Shown here: in pieces, positions 18,836 through 27,369 of the stretch
How positions within the stretch are numbered: position 1 is the stretch's first letter
Layout: every line of letters starts with the position of its first letter
Origin: Bacteroidota bacterium
GTDB lineage: Bacteria; Bacteroidota; Bacteroidia; JABDFU01
Assembly (NCBI GenBank): GCA_016183775.1
Contig: JACPDY010000090.1
Location: 1-42,345 of the forward strand
Length of the DNA stretch: 42,345 bases
Direction: 5' to 3'
Made by a program: the position numbers and the translations under genes
Notes under the pieces: model-generated
What the model saw: the letters and a program-made list of their open reading frames with translations, nothing else
The model's database searches: none
Told to the model about the DNA's origin: nothing

Positions 18836-19438
18836 TTGCTGAAATACAACGGCGGCGGCGATTGGTACGCTAATCTCGAGACCTCATTACCTAACCTCAT
18901 CAAATTCTGTAACGATAATTTAAAAACCAATATTAACCCCGAACAAGGGATTGTTGAAGCAGGCAGTCCTGAAATTTTCAATTACCCGCTTGTACACATG
19001 ACAGGTCATGGTAATGTAGTATTCAATCAGCAGGAAATAGACAACCTGCGTAAGTATCTTACCGGCGGCGGTTTTCTTCATATATCGGACAACTATGGTA
19101 TGGACAAATTTATCCGTAACCAGGTGAAAAAAATTTTTCCTGAACTGGAATTAGTTGAGTTGCCCTTCTCCCACCCTATTTACCACCAGAAATTTGATTT
19201 TCCCGGTGGCCTCCCGAAAATTCATGAACATGATAATAAAGCCCCTCAGGGTTTTGGAATTATTTATGAGGGCCGCCTGGTTTGCTTTTATGATTTTGAA
19301 TGTGACCTGGGCGATGGTTGGGAATCATTTGATGTTCATAAAGATTCACCCGAAGCTCACCAAAAGGCTTTAAAGATGGGAGCAAATATAGTACAGTATG
19401 TGTTGATGGGTGATGTGAGTAAAAACAGTAATCAGTGA
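18836..19438 (+). CDS. DUF4159-like protein, signal peptide out of frame
   Basis: About 200 residues resembling the DUF4159 family (a glutamine amidotransferase-like fold of unknown function). Seen are LLKYNGGGDWYAN at the N-terminus, MTGHGNVVF, LRKYLTGGGFLHISDN and DLGDGWE. The frame is open from 18788, but its only start codons are TTG (18836) and CTG, already within the conserved part. In another frame an ATG at 18775 begins MGKLISLLFI, like the first half of a signal peptide, and stops. A short deletion or frameshift near 18800 probably separated the two. The last residues (SKNSNQ) are encoded by a GTAATCAGT repeat that continues past the stop. Confidence 0.72.
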   Translation: MLKYNGGGDWYANLETSLPNLIKFCNDNLKTNINPEQGIVEAGSPEIFNYPLVHMTGHGNVVFNQQEIDNLRKYLTGGGFLHISDNYGMDKFIRNQVKKIFPELELVELPFSHPIYHQKFDFPGGLPKIHEHDNKAPQGFGIIYEGRLVCFYDFECDLGDGWESFDVHKDSPEAHQKALKMGANIVQYVLMGDVSKNSNQ

Positions 19439-19457
19439 TCGGAAGTCGGTAATCAGT
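19428..19457. repeat. GTAATCAGT direct repeat
   Basis: GTAATCAGT occurs at 19428-19436 and 19449-19457, 21 bases apart, with GATCGGAAGTCG between. The first copy encodes the end of the DUF4159-like protein. Similar strings built from GTAATCAGT and GATCGG occur between genes in other Bacteroidota (from memory). Confidence 0.45.
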
Positions 19458-19471
19458 CGTTATTGAAACGT

Positions 19472-20671
19472 ATGCAAAAACCAGCAGTTAAAGTAACTTT
19501 AAAATCTGGTAAGGATGCCAGTTTGCGCAGATTCCATCCATGGGTATTTTCCGGAGCTATAGACAGGATACACGGCACCGTGGAGGAGGGCGATCTTGTT
19601 GAAGTGTATGATAATAAAGAGAATTATTTAGGTACAGGTCATTGTCAGATCGGAACCATTGCCATTCGTGTTTTTGCTTTTAAAAACGAAACCATCAATT
19701 ATGATTTTTGGAAAGATAAGCTACAACGCGCATACGATTATCGTAAAAACATTGGTTTGATCGATGCACCTTCAACCAATGTGTATCGTTTGTTTTATGC
19801 TGAGGGTGATGGCTTGCCAGGGTTAATAATTGACTATTACAACGGAACGGCTGTTTTACAAACACATTCCATAGGGATGCATCTTGTAAAAAATCACATT
19901 GTTGATGCGCTTAAAGAAATTTATGGGGATAAGCTGAATGCCGTATATGACAAAAGCGAAGAGACCATGCCTAAACAATCGGAGATAAAAGCGCCGAATG
20001 GTTATTTGTTTGGGAAGCAACACTCAACAGAGGTTGCCGAAAATGATCATAAATTTTTAGTGGATTGGGAAGGCGGACAAAAGACAGGTTTTTTTGTCGA
20101 CCAGCGTGAGAGCCGGGAATTACTGTCCGGTTATTCAAGGGGAAGATCGGTGCTGAACACATTTTGTTATACGGGAGGATTCTCAATTTACGCTGCAAAG
20201 GCCGGTGCATCTGTTGTACATTCAGTCGACTCATCCAAAAAGGCAATAGAGCTTACAAACAGGAATATGGAATTAAATGGTTTTCCGACAGCTGTTGGGG
20301 ATAAATACGAATCATTCGCCATTGATACCTTTGATTTTTTAAAAGACAAGCAAAATGCATACGACATTATTGTCCTTGATCCACCTGCCTTTGCGAAACA
20401 CCAGAATGTAAAACACAATGCCATTATGGGTTATAAACGGCTCAATTATGAAGCGATCAAACAAATAAAGCCGGGAGGATTGATCTTTACATTTTCCTGT
20501 TCACAGGTGGTTGACCGATACTCGTTTAACAGCGCTGTAATGGCTGCCGCTATTGAAGCGGGAAGAAATGTGAGAATAGTTCATCAGCTGTCGCAGCCTC
20601 CTGATCATCCCGTAAATATTTTTCATCCTGAAGGGGAATATTTAAAGGGCCTGGTGGTTTACGTAGAGTAA
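19472..20671 (+). CDS. Class I SAM-dependent rRNA methyltransferase, RlmI-like
   Basis: About 399 residues from the ATG at 19472; a TTG at 19463 would add MKR. An N-terminal PUA domain (about 1-80: RRFHPWVFSGAID) is followed by an RlmI/RlmK-type domain and a Rossmann methyltransferase. Motifs seen: GGQKTGFFVDQR, LNTFCYTGGFSIYAAKAGA (SAM site), and DPPAFAK, the DPP motif of base methyltransferases; CSQV follows, at the place of the second catalytic cysteine in some members. E. coli RlmI makes m5C1962 in 23S rRNA; this is the likely activity but the exact target is not proven. The gene is intact and its end overlaps the convergent transporter gene by 13 bases. Confidence 0.85.
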   Translation: MQKPAVKVTLKSGKDASLRRFHPWVFSGAIDRIHGTVEEGDLVEVYDNKENYLGTGHCQIGTIAIRVFAFKNETINYDFWKDKLQRAYDYRKNIGLIDAPSTNVYRLFYAEGDGLPGLIIDYYNGTAVLQTHSIGMHLVKNHIVDALKEIYGDKLNAVYDKSEETMPKQSEIKAPNGYLFGKQHSTEVAENDHKFLVDWEGGQKTGFFVDQRESRELLSGYSRGRSVLNTFCYTGGFSIYAAKAGASVVHSVDSSKKAIELTNRNMELNGFPTAVGDKYESFAIDTFDFLKDKQNAYDIIVLDPPAFAKHQNVKHNAIMGYKRLNYEAIKQIKPGGLIFTFSCSQVVDRYSFNSAVMAAAIEAGRNVRIVHQLSQPPDHPVNIFHPEGEYLKGLVVYVE

Positions 20672-22131
20672 GTACCTGAGATCAATAGCATAGTTAAAGT
20701 TATCAGTATAACACCAATCAGATTTAGCCAAAATCCGGTTTTCATCATTTCATGAGTCCTTATCTTATTTGTACCAAACACAATAGTATTTGGTGCTGTA
20801 GCCACAGGCAACATAAACCCCAGTGAGGCCGCAAGGGTTGCAGGAATGAGTAATATTAAAGGGTGAATATTCATATCCTTTTGGATGACTAACAAAACAG
20901 GGATCATTAATTGAATACACGCTACATTGGAAGCGAATTCACTGATCAAGGTCGTTATCACACACATGATAAATATGAACAGGTAGATATTCGATCCTGA
21001 CAAAAAACTTAAATGACGGGCCAGCCAGGTGCTCAAGCCTGACACTTCAAAACCTTTTGCAAGGGCAAATCCACCACCAAAAAGTAAAATGATATCCAAT
21101 GGCAAACGTTTTGCATCTTCCCAGATCATAATAGCTCTTGTCCTTTCCGACCTTGCCGGAATTATAAATAACAGAACCGCCATAAAAAGTGCGACTGTAC
21201 TATCGTTTAAAAATTCCCTGTATTTAAACAAGTTATCCCAGCCTTTCATTATAAAGATCCCAAAATCAATATCAGACCGTGTGAACCACAGTAAGGCAGT
21301 GAGGGAAAACACTATGCTTACAACTTTTTCTTCGTAATTCATTGGTCCCAGTTTTTTATACGCGCCGGAGAAATATTCCCTTTCAACAACCGGGGTGTTT
21401 ATTTTTCTCAGGAATAACTGACTTATTATAAAGAAGGCCAATAGCATTAAAACGAGTGCCAGCGGAAAAGCTATTACAAACCAGTTTGCAAAATTCATAT
21501 CGTGATTACCCGGGAATTTGTCGTTGTATTGCCGTAAAAATATCATATTAGTTGGGGTGCCTACTAATGTGGACATACCACCAATTGTAGCGGAATAAGC
21601 AAGTCCAAGGAGTAATGCGAGTGATATTTCTCGTACCTGTTCTTTATTTTTAACATGGTACTCAATCTGGTAAATAACGGCAAGCACTGCAGGTATCAGC
21701 ATCATTACTGTGGCTGTATTCGATATCCACATTGACAGTAAAAATGCAGCGATCATTATTCCGAATAAAATGCTGGCCGGTTTTGAGCCCATAATTGTCA
21801 ATATTTTAAGCGCGATGCGCTGGTGAAGTTGCCATCGTTCAATGGCTATGGCAATTATAAAGCCGCCGATAAATAAAAATATTGTTTGATCCATGTATTG
21901 CACGGCTGTTGTTTTTCCGTCGAGAATACCTGTTATTGGCAATAAGATCAATGGCAATAATGCTGTTATGGCAAGAGCCACAGCCTCTGTAAACCACCAG
22001 GCAGCCATCCATACGGTAACGGCAGCCATTTTGGTAACTAATGGGTTGCCAGGTGACAAATCAAATGAAAACAAAATAATCAGGGCCAGTATGGGCCCGG
22101 AAACAATTTTAATTCGGTTTGATAAATTCAT
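20659..22131 (-). CDS. SLC13/DASS-family sodium:anion symporter
   Basis: About 490 residues from the ATG at 22131 (MNLSNRIKIV); an in-frame start at 22173 would add 14 unlikely residues. Twelve or so hydrophobic segments with the duplicated DASS signatures: MWISNTATVMMLIP in the first half with GGMSTLVGTPTN, and FASNVACIQLMIPVL with VATAPNTIVFG in the second. Such carriers import dicarboxylates, citrate or sulfate with Na+. The SNT and related motifs favour the carboxylate branch, but substrate cannot be fixed. It is intact and converges with the methyltransferase gene. Confidence 0.87.
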   Translation of the reverse strand: MNLSNRIKIVSGPILALIILFSFDLSPGNPLVTKMAAVTVWMAAWWFTEAVALAITALLPLILLPITGILDGKTTAVQYMDQTIFLFIGGFIIAIAIERWQLHQRIALKILTIMGSKPASILFGIMIAAFLLSMWISNTATVMMLIPAVLAVIYQIEYHVKNKEQVREISLALLLGLAYSATIGGMSTLVGTPTNMIFLRQYNDKFPGNHDMNFANWFVIAFPLALVLMLLAFFIISQLFLRKINTPVVEREYFSGAYKKLGPMNYEEKVVSIVFSLTALLWFTRSDIDFGIFIMKGWDNLFKYREFLNDSTVALFMAVLLFIIPARSERTRAIMIWEDAKRLPLDIILLFGGGFALAKGFEVSGLSTWLARHLSFLSGSNIYLFIFIMCVITTLISEFASNVACIQLMIPVLLVIQKDMNIHPLILLIPATLAASLGFMLPVATAPNTIVFGTNKIRTHEMMKTGFWLNLIGVILITLTMLLISGTYST

Positions 22132-22298
22132 GATACAGAGTACTACGAAGCTTAGGCGACAATATATTAACAAAAAACTCTATTTTACTATACTTACAAA
22201 GGTTTTAATTTCGCCCAAGTAATGAGCATAGTAGTATAAAAGTAGAAGAATTTGCATCGATATTTTTTTTAGCTTTAAATAAATTAAAATCATACAAG

Positions 22299-22658
22299 AT
22301 GAAGCACCTGAAATATCTACTATATATACTATTCGTTTTTATTTCTTCTCTTGGCATTATATCCTGCTGTTGTTCAAAGAAAGCGGCTTCAGCCACAGAT
22401 ACAGCTAAGAAGCAGGAAGTGCCTGATTATGAAAAAGCCGGATATGCGCGTGCCACTGTCATCAAATACGAAGTGGATGGATGCGGCTATTTACTTCAGC
22501 TTGGTTCAGGAAAGAAGCTGGAAGTGCTGAGTCTCCCTGAAGAACTTAAACAGGAGAAAAAGGAGGTCTGGATAAAATACGAATTAGATAAAAATGCGGC
22601 GAGCATATGCATGGCCGGAGATATTATAAAGCTGACAGATTATAAAGTGATCAAATAA
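22299..22658 (+). CDS. Small predicted lipoprotein
   Basis: A 119-residue protein with a hydrophobic N-terminus and a lipobox-like GIISC ending at C23, followed by two more cysteines. The mature part is mostly beta-like (YARATVIKYEVDGCGYLLQL, KKEVWIKYEL) with two further cysteines, in DGCG and SICM, that could pair. No family is recognised. It lies 27 bases before the second GT-C/TPR gene and may be co-transcribed. The surface or periplasmic location is inferred from the lipobox. Confidence 0.7.
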   Translation: MKHLKYLLYILFVFISSLGIISCCCSKKAASATDTAKKQEVPDYEKAGYARATVIKYEVDGCGYLLQLGSGKKLEVLSLPEELKQEKKEVWIKYELDKNAASICMAGDIIKLTDYKVIK

Positions 22659-22685
22659 GTAGCAAGTATAAAGTGTGTTCTGAAT

Positions 22686-24620
22686 ATGAGTAAAAAGAAT
22701 AAGAAAAACATACCTGTGCAGGAAAAGAGACCGGGTGTTAAATCTCCACTACCGCTGAACAACAGCAGATATCGCAAATTTTATATTGGCTCCTTATTTA
22801 TTATTTCAGTTTTACTATATGCTAATACACTATACAATGAGTTTGCGCTGGATGATGCTGTAGTTATTACAAATAACAGGTTTACACAACAAGGGCTTAA
22901 GGGGATTCCCGATCTGCTCACCAAAGATCTGTTTACAGGTATATATGGAAAGGCCCTGGACCTTAGTGGTGGCAGGTATCGCCCGCTTTCCCTCGTTCTG
23001 TTTGCTGTAGAATACGAATTATTCGGGAAGAACGCTTTTGTAGGACATTTAACAAATGTCCTGTTTTACGCGCTTATCGGTATCATTATTTTTATAACTG
23101 TCGAAACTATTTTTGAGAATAAAAGCCTTTTGGCTTTTGTAACCGCACTGATCTTTGTGTTCCACCCTATTCACACCGAAGTGGTCGCAAACATAAAAAG
23201 CTTAGATGAGATATTAAGTTTGCTCTTTCTTTTACTTACAATGTTTTGGTTGTTCAAGGGGGTGCGGTCCGGGATAAAGAAGCATGTCTACTTAGGCTGC
23301 CTGGCCTATTTTCTTTCACTTATGGCTAAAGAGAACGGAATCACATTTATGTTTATCATTCCGCTTTCATTGTACTGTTTCACTAATGATCCACTTAAAA
23401 AAAATATCCGCGACTCTATGCCCTATTTCGTCGTTGCAATTGTATTTGTTCTTATCCGCTGGCATTTTGTTGGGATTATCGGTGACCGCACGAACCCCGA
23501 CATCATGGAGAATCCTTTTGTGAACGCTACCCTGGGTGATAAACTCGCGACCATTTCATGCATATTGGGGAAATATTTATGGCTGCTGTTTTTTCCTCAT
23601 CCTCTTTCATCCGAATATTCATTTAACCAGATACCTATAATTGGCTGGGGCAGCATTTCCGCATTGTTTCCTTTTGCCGTTTATGCAGGTTTGGGCGGTT
23701 GGGCTTGGTTGAATATCTATAAAAAAGATAGTGTAAAAGAAATCAACCTGTTATTGTCCTTTTGCATTCTGTTCTTTATAGCCACCGTCTTTTTAATATC
23801 AAACATTGTATTTAATATAGGGGCACCAATGGGTGAGCGCTTTTTGTTTTTGCCTTCATTGGCATTTTGTATCGCTATTGCCGCATTGTTACTGAATACA
23901 CTTAAAGTCGATATGCGATCATTAAAACTTCCGGTAAAACTTATCCTGCCGCTTGCGTTTATATCGATCGCCTTCAGTTACAAAACGGTTACACGTAATA
24001 AAGACTGGTACGATGATCTCAGTTTATTTGCTAAAGATGTTAAGTCATCTCCCAACAGCGCAAAAGTCCATTATTATTATGGAAATGTTCTGCTTGGCAA
24101 AGCGAATGCAATAAAGGAAATGAATCCTGAAAAGCAGCAATACCTTATAAAGGCTAAAAATGAAATGATAATTTCTGTTGACATAAATCCTAAATTCCAT
24201 CATGCATTTTACGCGCTTGGATTGATCTGTGACGGGCTTGAGTTGGGTGATTCCTCCATCTATTATTTCCATAAAGTATTAGAGCTTCAACCTACACACA
24301 TTGCCACACAAAACGCGATCGGAAAGGCCTACGGAAAGGTTAAGGGTGATTTTGACAAAGCGATCTTCTATCTTTTAAGGGCGGTGCAGTATGATCCTAC
24401 AGATGCTGAAGCATTGGAAAATCTGGGGATCGCCTATGCCATGAAGGGGAATACAAGTGAAGCAATTAAGATTTTTGAAAAATCAATAACACTCAAGCCT
24501 GGTAATGCACAGGCATACCTTAATTTAGGTGTAGCGTACCACAACATCGGCGATCAGAAGAAGTCAGATGAAATGATGAGCAAGGCGTACCAGATTGATC
24601 CTTCTCTTAAAAAGAATTAA
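22686..24620 (+). CDS. GT-C-like multi-TM protein with C-terminal TPRs (TMTC-like), paralogue 2
   Basis: A 644-residue protein with a Lys-rich cytoplasmic start, a first TM helix (about 32-50), the acidic pair D56-D57 in FALDDAVVI on the outer loop, about nine more TM helices, and four or so TPRs in the last 190 residues (AKVHYYYGNVLLG, ATQNAIGKAYGKV, ALENLGIAYAMKG, AYLNLGVAYHNIG). Shared with paralogue 3 are YRPLS, FHPIHTEVVANIKSLDEIL and LMAKEN, so these two form one subgroup. A GT-C fold polyprenyl-sugar-dependent glycosyltransferase is the likely class; donor and acceptor are unknown. It is followed 11 bases later by fmt. Confidence 0.75.
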   Translation: MSKKNKKNIPVQEKRPGVKSPLPLNNSRYRKFYIGSLFIISVLLYANTLYNEFALDDAVVITNNRFTQQGLKGIPDLLTKDLFTGIYGKALDLSGGRYRPLSLVLFAVEYELFGKNAFVGHLTNVLFYALIGIIIFITVETIFENKSLLAFVTALIFVFHPIHTEVVANIKSLDEILSLLFLLLTMFWLFKGVRSGIKKHVYLGCLAYFLSLMAKENGITFMFIIPLSLYCFTNDPLKKNIRDSMPYFVVAIVFVLIRWHFVGIIGDRTNPDIMENPFVNATLGDKLATISCILGKYLWLLFFPHPLSSEYSFNQIPIIGWGSISALFPFAVYAGLGGWAWLNIYKKDSVKEINLLLSFCILFFIATVFLISNIVFNIGAPMGERFLFLPSLAFCIAIAALLLNTLKVDMRSLKLPVKLILPLAFISIAFSYKTVTRNKDWYDDLSLFAKDVKSSPNSAKVHYYYGNVLLGKANAIKEMNPEKQQYLIKAKNEMIISVDINPKFHHAFYALGLICDGLELGDSSIYYFHKVLELQPTHIATQNAIGKAYGKVKGDFDKAIFYLLRAVQYDPTDAEALENLGIAYAMKGNTSEAIKIFEKSITLKPGNAQAYLNLGVAYHNIGDQKKSDEMMSKAYQIDPSLKKN

Positions 24621-24631
24621 AGAATACCATT

Positions 24632-25606
24632 ATGCAAAATGAGAGTCCGTTGAGAATTATTTTTATGGGTACGCCCGATTTTGCTGTGGCTTCATTAGAT
24701 ATATTGGTTAAGAACAAGTTTAATATTGTAGGTGTAGTTACGGCGCCCGACAAACCTGCAGGTCGTGGATTGGAGATACATCAGTCAGCCATAAAAAAAT
24801 ATGCAGTTGAGAAGGGCCTTACTATTTTACAACCCGAAAAATTAAAAAGCGAAGAATTTCTTGCCCGGCTGAAAGCGCTAAATGCCGACCTTCAAATTGT
24901 AGTGGCTTTTCGCATGCTGCCTGAAATTGTATGGAGGATGCCTCGCCTGGGAACCTTTAACCTCCATGCTTCCCTCCTGCCCCAATACAGAGGCGCTGCA
25001 CCTATTAATTGGGCTGTTATAAACGGTGAAGTGGAAAGTGGAGTAACTACTTTTTTCCTACAACACGAAATTGATACAGGGAAGATTATATACAGAGAGA
25101 GAGTAGCAATAGATGAAAATGAAACAGCCGGTGAATTGCACGACAAACTGATGAACACAGGAGCAAACCTTGTATTAAAAACTGTTATGGCTATTCAACA
25201 TAAATCATATACAGAAACAGATCAGCAGCAATTGATCAGGCCGGGAGAAATACCAAGGCATGCGCCGAAGATATTTAAAGATGACTGCAGAATCGATTGG
25301 TCTAAGTCGGTAACGGAAATACATAATACCATTCGCGGATTGAGTCCGCATCCGGGAGCCTTTACTGAGCTTGTATCCCCGCAGGGAAAAATATTTACTG
25401 TCAAGCTTTTTAAAACCTCCAGAGAGTTGAATGTTTTATCTCAGGCGGCAGCAACTATTTTTACAGATTCAACTGCATATTTGAAAGTTTCAGCAAAAGG
25501 TGGTTATGTGTGCATACATGAACTGCAGCTTGCGGGTAAGAAGCGAATGACTACAACTGAGTTCCTGCGGGGTTTTCCCATTAATAATCAATGGAAATTA
25601 CGATAA
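24632..25606 (+). CDS. fmt: Methionyl-tRNA formyltransferase
   Basis: A 324-residue enzyme that formylates initiator Met-tRNA with 10-formyl-THF. The formyltransferase domain has MGTPDFAVASL at the start, the SLLPQYRGAAPINWA signature with the family's conserved Asn and His in FNLHAS, and HEIDTGKI with the catalytic-site Asp. The C-terminal domain is the OB-like tRNA-binding half (RGLSPHPGAFTE, ELQLAGKKRM). Length is normal and the gene intact. It follows the GT-C/TPR gene 11 bases after its stop. Confidence 0.95.
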   Translation: MQNESPLRIIFMGTPDFAVASLDILVKNKFNIVGVVTAPDKPAGRGLEIHQSAIKKYAVEKGLTILQPEKLKSEEFLARLKALNADLQIVVAFRMLPEIVWRMPRLGTFNLHASLLPQYRGAAPINWAVINGEVESGVTTFFLQHEIDTGKIIYRERVAIDENETAGELHDKLMNTGANLVLKTVMAIQHKSYTETDQQQLIRPGEIPRHAPKIFKDDCRIDWSKSVTEIHNTIRGLSPHPGAFTELVSPQGKIFTVKLFKTSRELNVLSQAAATIFTDSTAYLKVSAKGGYVCIHELQLAGKKRMTTTEFLRGFPINNQWKLR

Positions 25607-25717
25607 ACAAAGGGATACAGCTTTTTTGCCTTTTCCTGATCAGGTAAATCCGGGCACACCTGCTTTCTGAATACATCATGGATAAAGGCCTTCAGAGGCA
25701 GTTATTAACAAAATAGC

Positions 25718-25732
25718 GATTTATCAACAATC
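25718..25732. promoter_or_regulatory. TTATCAACA motif upstream of HU
   Basis: GATTTATCAACAATC at 25718-25732 is identical over its first 13 bases to a site in the gyrA-clpC inverted repeat (from 15287). It holds TTATCAACA, one base from a DnaA box, and is 24 bases before the HU promoter -33 element. Confidence 0.4.
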
Positions 25733-25755
25733 TTTCATTTTTATACCTCTGAACC

Positions 25756-25785
25756 TTGCATGAATGCTGAATTAAATTACTTTTG
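25756..25785 (+). promoter_or_regulatory. Promoter of the HU gene
   Basis: TTG (25756-25758), 19 bases, then TACTTTTG (25778-25785): an exact fit to the Bacteroidota consensus TTG-N19-TAnnTTTG. The HU start is at 25832, leaving a leader of about 40 bases. This is the best promoter in the window. Confidence 0.8.
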
Positions 25786-25831
25786 CTACTGTTCTGTTAA
25801 TTAATAAATGTTTAACCTAAAACTCAAAAAA

Positions 25832-26107
25832 ATGAACAAAGCTGAATTAGTAAATTCAATTGCAACTGAAGCAAAAATTTCAAAAGCTGACGCTGGTCGT
25901 GCTCTTGATGGATTCATCAACGCTACATCTAAAGCACTTAAAAAAGGTGATAGAGTTGCTCTTGTTGGTTTCGGTACTTTCTCTGTAGCAAAACGTGCTG
26001 CCAGAAACGGTCGTAACCCACAAACCGGAAAAACCATCAAAATTTCTGCTAAAAAAGTAGCAAAATTCAAAGCTGGTGCTGATCTGAAAAAGACAGTTAA
26101 CAAGTAA
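25832..26107 (+). CDS. hup: HU-family DNA-binding protein
   Basis: A 91-residue bacterial histone-like protein from the ATG at 25832 ([11 protein letters not shown]); an ATG at 25808 would add eight residues unlike the family. The dimerisation helices are followed by [24 protein letters not shown], the DNA-clasping beta-arm with the NPxTG turn whose proline intercalates. It has the usual HU length and ends DLKKTVNK. It is monocistronic, with its own strong promoter and terminator. It binds DNA as a dimer and shapes the nucleoid. Confidence 0.95.
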   Translation: MNKAELVNSIATEAKISKADAGRALDGFINATSKALKKGDRVALVGFGTFSVAKRAARNGRNPQTGKTIKISAKKVAKFKAGADLKKTVNK

Positions 26108-26127
26108 TTTCGCTTGTTCTCAGAACA

Positions 26128-26161
26128 AAAAGTCCTTCCGCATTAAGCGGGGGGACTTTTT
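26128..26161 (+). terminator. Terminator of the HU gene
   Basis: AAAGTCCTTCCGC pairs with GCGGGGGGACTTT (wobble in the middle) around ATTAA, followed by a T-tract. The sequence after the stem (TTTTATTTTATGTA) is nearly the same as after the clpC terminator and leads into another TAnnTTTG box (26170-26177). Confidence 0.85.
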
Positions 26162-26169
26162 ATTTTATG

Positions 26170-26177
26170 TAGTTTTG
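26170..26177 (+). promoter_or_regulatory. Possible -7 promoter box for the agmatinase-family gene
   Basis: TAGTTTTG matches TAnnTTTG; no TTG stands at the expected distance because the HU terminator stem is there. The gene start is 80 bases further. Confidence 0.35.
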
Positions 26178-26179
26178 CC

Positions 26180-26227
26180 GGACTTCGACTTCGCTCAGTG
26201 ACGAAGCGAAATCATTGAGCAGCGTGC
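26180..26227. repeat. REP-like CTTCGCTCA element
   Basis: ACTTCGACTTCGCTCAGTG followed by ACGAAGCGAAATCATTGAGC contains the arms TTCGCT and AGCGAA and a GCTCA/TGAGC pair. It has the look of the dispersed CTTCGACTNCGCTCAG repeats found between Bacteroidota genes (from memory). It lies in the leader of the agmatinase-family gene. Confidence 0.5.
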
Positions 26228-26256
26228 TTAACTCAGTTTAAACTTAAACGGATATT

Positions 26257-27306
26257 ATGAGCAAAGAGGATAAAATAAAAAACTTCGACCCTAATAGTAT
26301 TGGTGATACCAATAACAATATTTACGGGCTCCCTTTCTCTACCGATGAAGCAACCATTGTTGTTATTCCCGTTCCATGGGAAGTGACAGTTTCTTATAGT
26401 TCGGGAACTGCCAAAGGACCACAGGCTGTTTACGATGCATCGTACCAGGTTGACCTGTACGATCCCTATATAAAAGACGCGTGGAAGATCGGCATTGCTA
26501 TGGAACCGGTTTCTAAAAAGCTTCAAACTACCAGTAACGGGTTGAGAAAGAAAGCCGAAAAGTATATTGCCATGTATGAAGCGGGCAAAGAACCTTCTTC
26601 AAATAAAAGCATGAAACTTATCCAGGCGGAAATAAATAAAGCCTGCAGAAGTATGAATGAATGGGTAAAAGAAAGGGCCCTGCACTACATTGATAATAAT
26701 AAAATTGTCGCGCTGCTCGGCGGAGATCATAGTACTCCCCTTGGACTTATGCAGGCACTGGCTGAAAGGCACTCTTCCTTTGCCATATTACAGATCGATG
26801 CGCATGCCGACCTGCGTGATGCTTATGAAGGATTTGAGTTCTCGCATGCTTCCATCATGTTCAATGCCATAAAAATTCCGCAAGTGAGTAAACTTGTGCA
26901 GGTTGGAATACGTGACTACTGCGAAGCAGAAGCTAACCTGGAAAGAGCTTCAAATGGTAGGATAAAAACATTTTATGACAGGGATATTAAAACCCGTCAA
27001 TATGAAGGCGCTTCCTGGGCAGATATTTGCGCAGGTATTATTAAAGAACTTCCGCAAAAGATTTACCTGAGTTTTGATATTGACGGACTTGATCCGAAAC
27101 TTTGTCCGCATACCGGGACTCCCGTGGCGGGTGGATTTGAATTTGAACAGGTATTGTTCCTGTTTCAAAAGATAGTTGAAAGCGGAAAGCAGATCATTGC
27201 TTTTGATATTAATGAAGTAACTCCTGGTAGAGATGAGTGGGATGCCAATGTTGGAGCAAGGTTGTTGTATAGGATTGCCGGGTTGGCGGCAAAGTCCTCA
27301 GCCTAA
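26257..27306 (+). CDS. Agmatinase/arginase-family ureohydrolase
   Basis: A 349-residue binuclear manganese ureohydrolase. The metal ligands are all present: GGDHS (H158), DAHAD (D181, H183, D185) and SFDIDGLDP (D274, D276). Members of this long Bacteroidota subgroup are usually annotated as agmatinase and work in polyamine synthesis after arginine decarboxylase, but agmatine, arginine, guanidinobutyrate and formiminoglutamate are all possible. An insert of about 60 residues (near 85-145) before GGDHS makes it longer than typical 300-residue agmatinases. No decarboxylase gene is adjacent. The gene is intact. Confidence 0.82.
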   Translation: MSKEDKIKNFDPNSIGDTNNNIYGLPFSTDEATIVVIPVPWEVTVSYSSGTAKGPQAVYDASYQVDLYDPYIKDAWKIGIAMEPVSKKLQTTSNGLRKKAEKYIAMYEAGKEPSSNKSMKLIQAEINKACRSMNEWVKERALHYIDNNKIVALLGGDHSTPLGLMQALAERHSSFAILQIDAHADLRDAYEGFEFSHASIMFNAIKIPQVSKLVQVGIRDYCEAEANLERASNGRIKTFYDRDIKTRQYEGASWADICAGIIKELPQKIYLSFDIDGLDPKLCPHTGTPVAGGFEFEQVLFLFQKIVESGKQIIAFDINEVTPGRDEWDANVGARLLYRIAGLAAKSSA

Positions 27307-27308
27307 CT

Positions 27309-27323
27309 CTCTCCGAAGGAGAG
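27309..27323. repeat. CTCTCC-GAA-GGAGAG hairpin
   Basis: A perfect 6-bp stem with a GAA loop, three bases after the stop of the agmatinase-family gene and without a T-tract. It resembles the second hairpin of the element within rsmE and common Bacteroidota intergenic repeats, so it is more likely a REP-like unit than a terminator. Confidence 0.5.
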
Positions 27324-27369
27324 GGAACTAATTTACCAAATCAATAAAATCTGGTACAACCACTTGCTT

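Noticed and set aside
25801-26103. A 100-residue minus-strand frame opposite HU
   Set aside because: It mirrors HU exactly and has no promoter; HU itself is certain.
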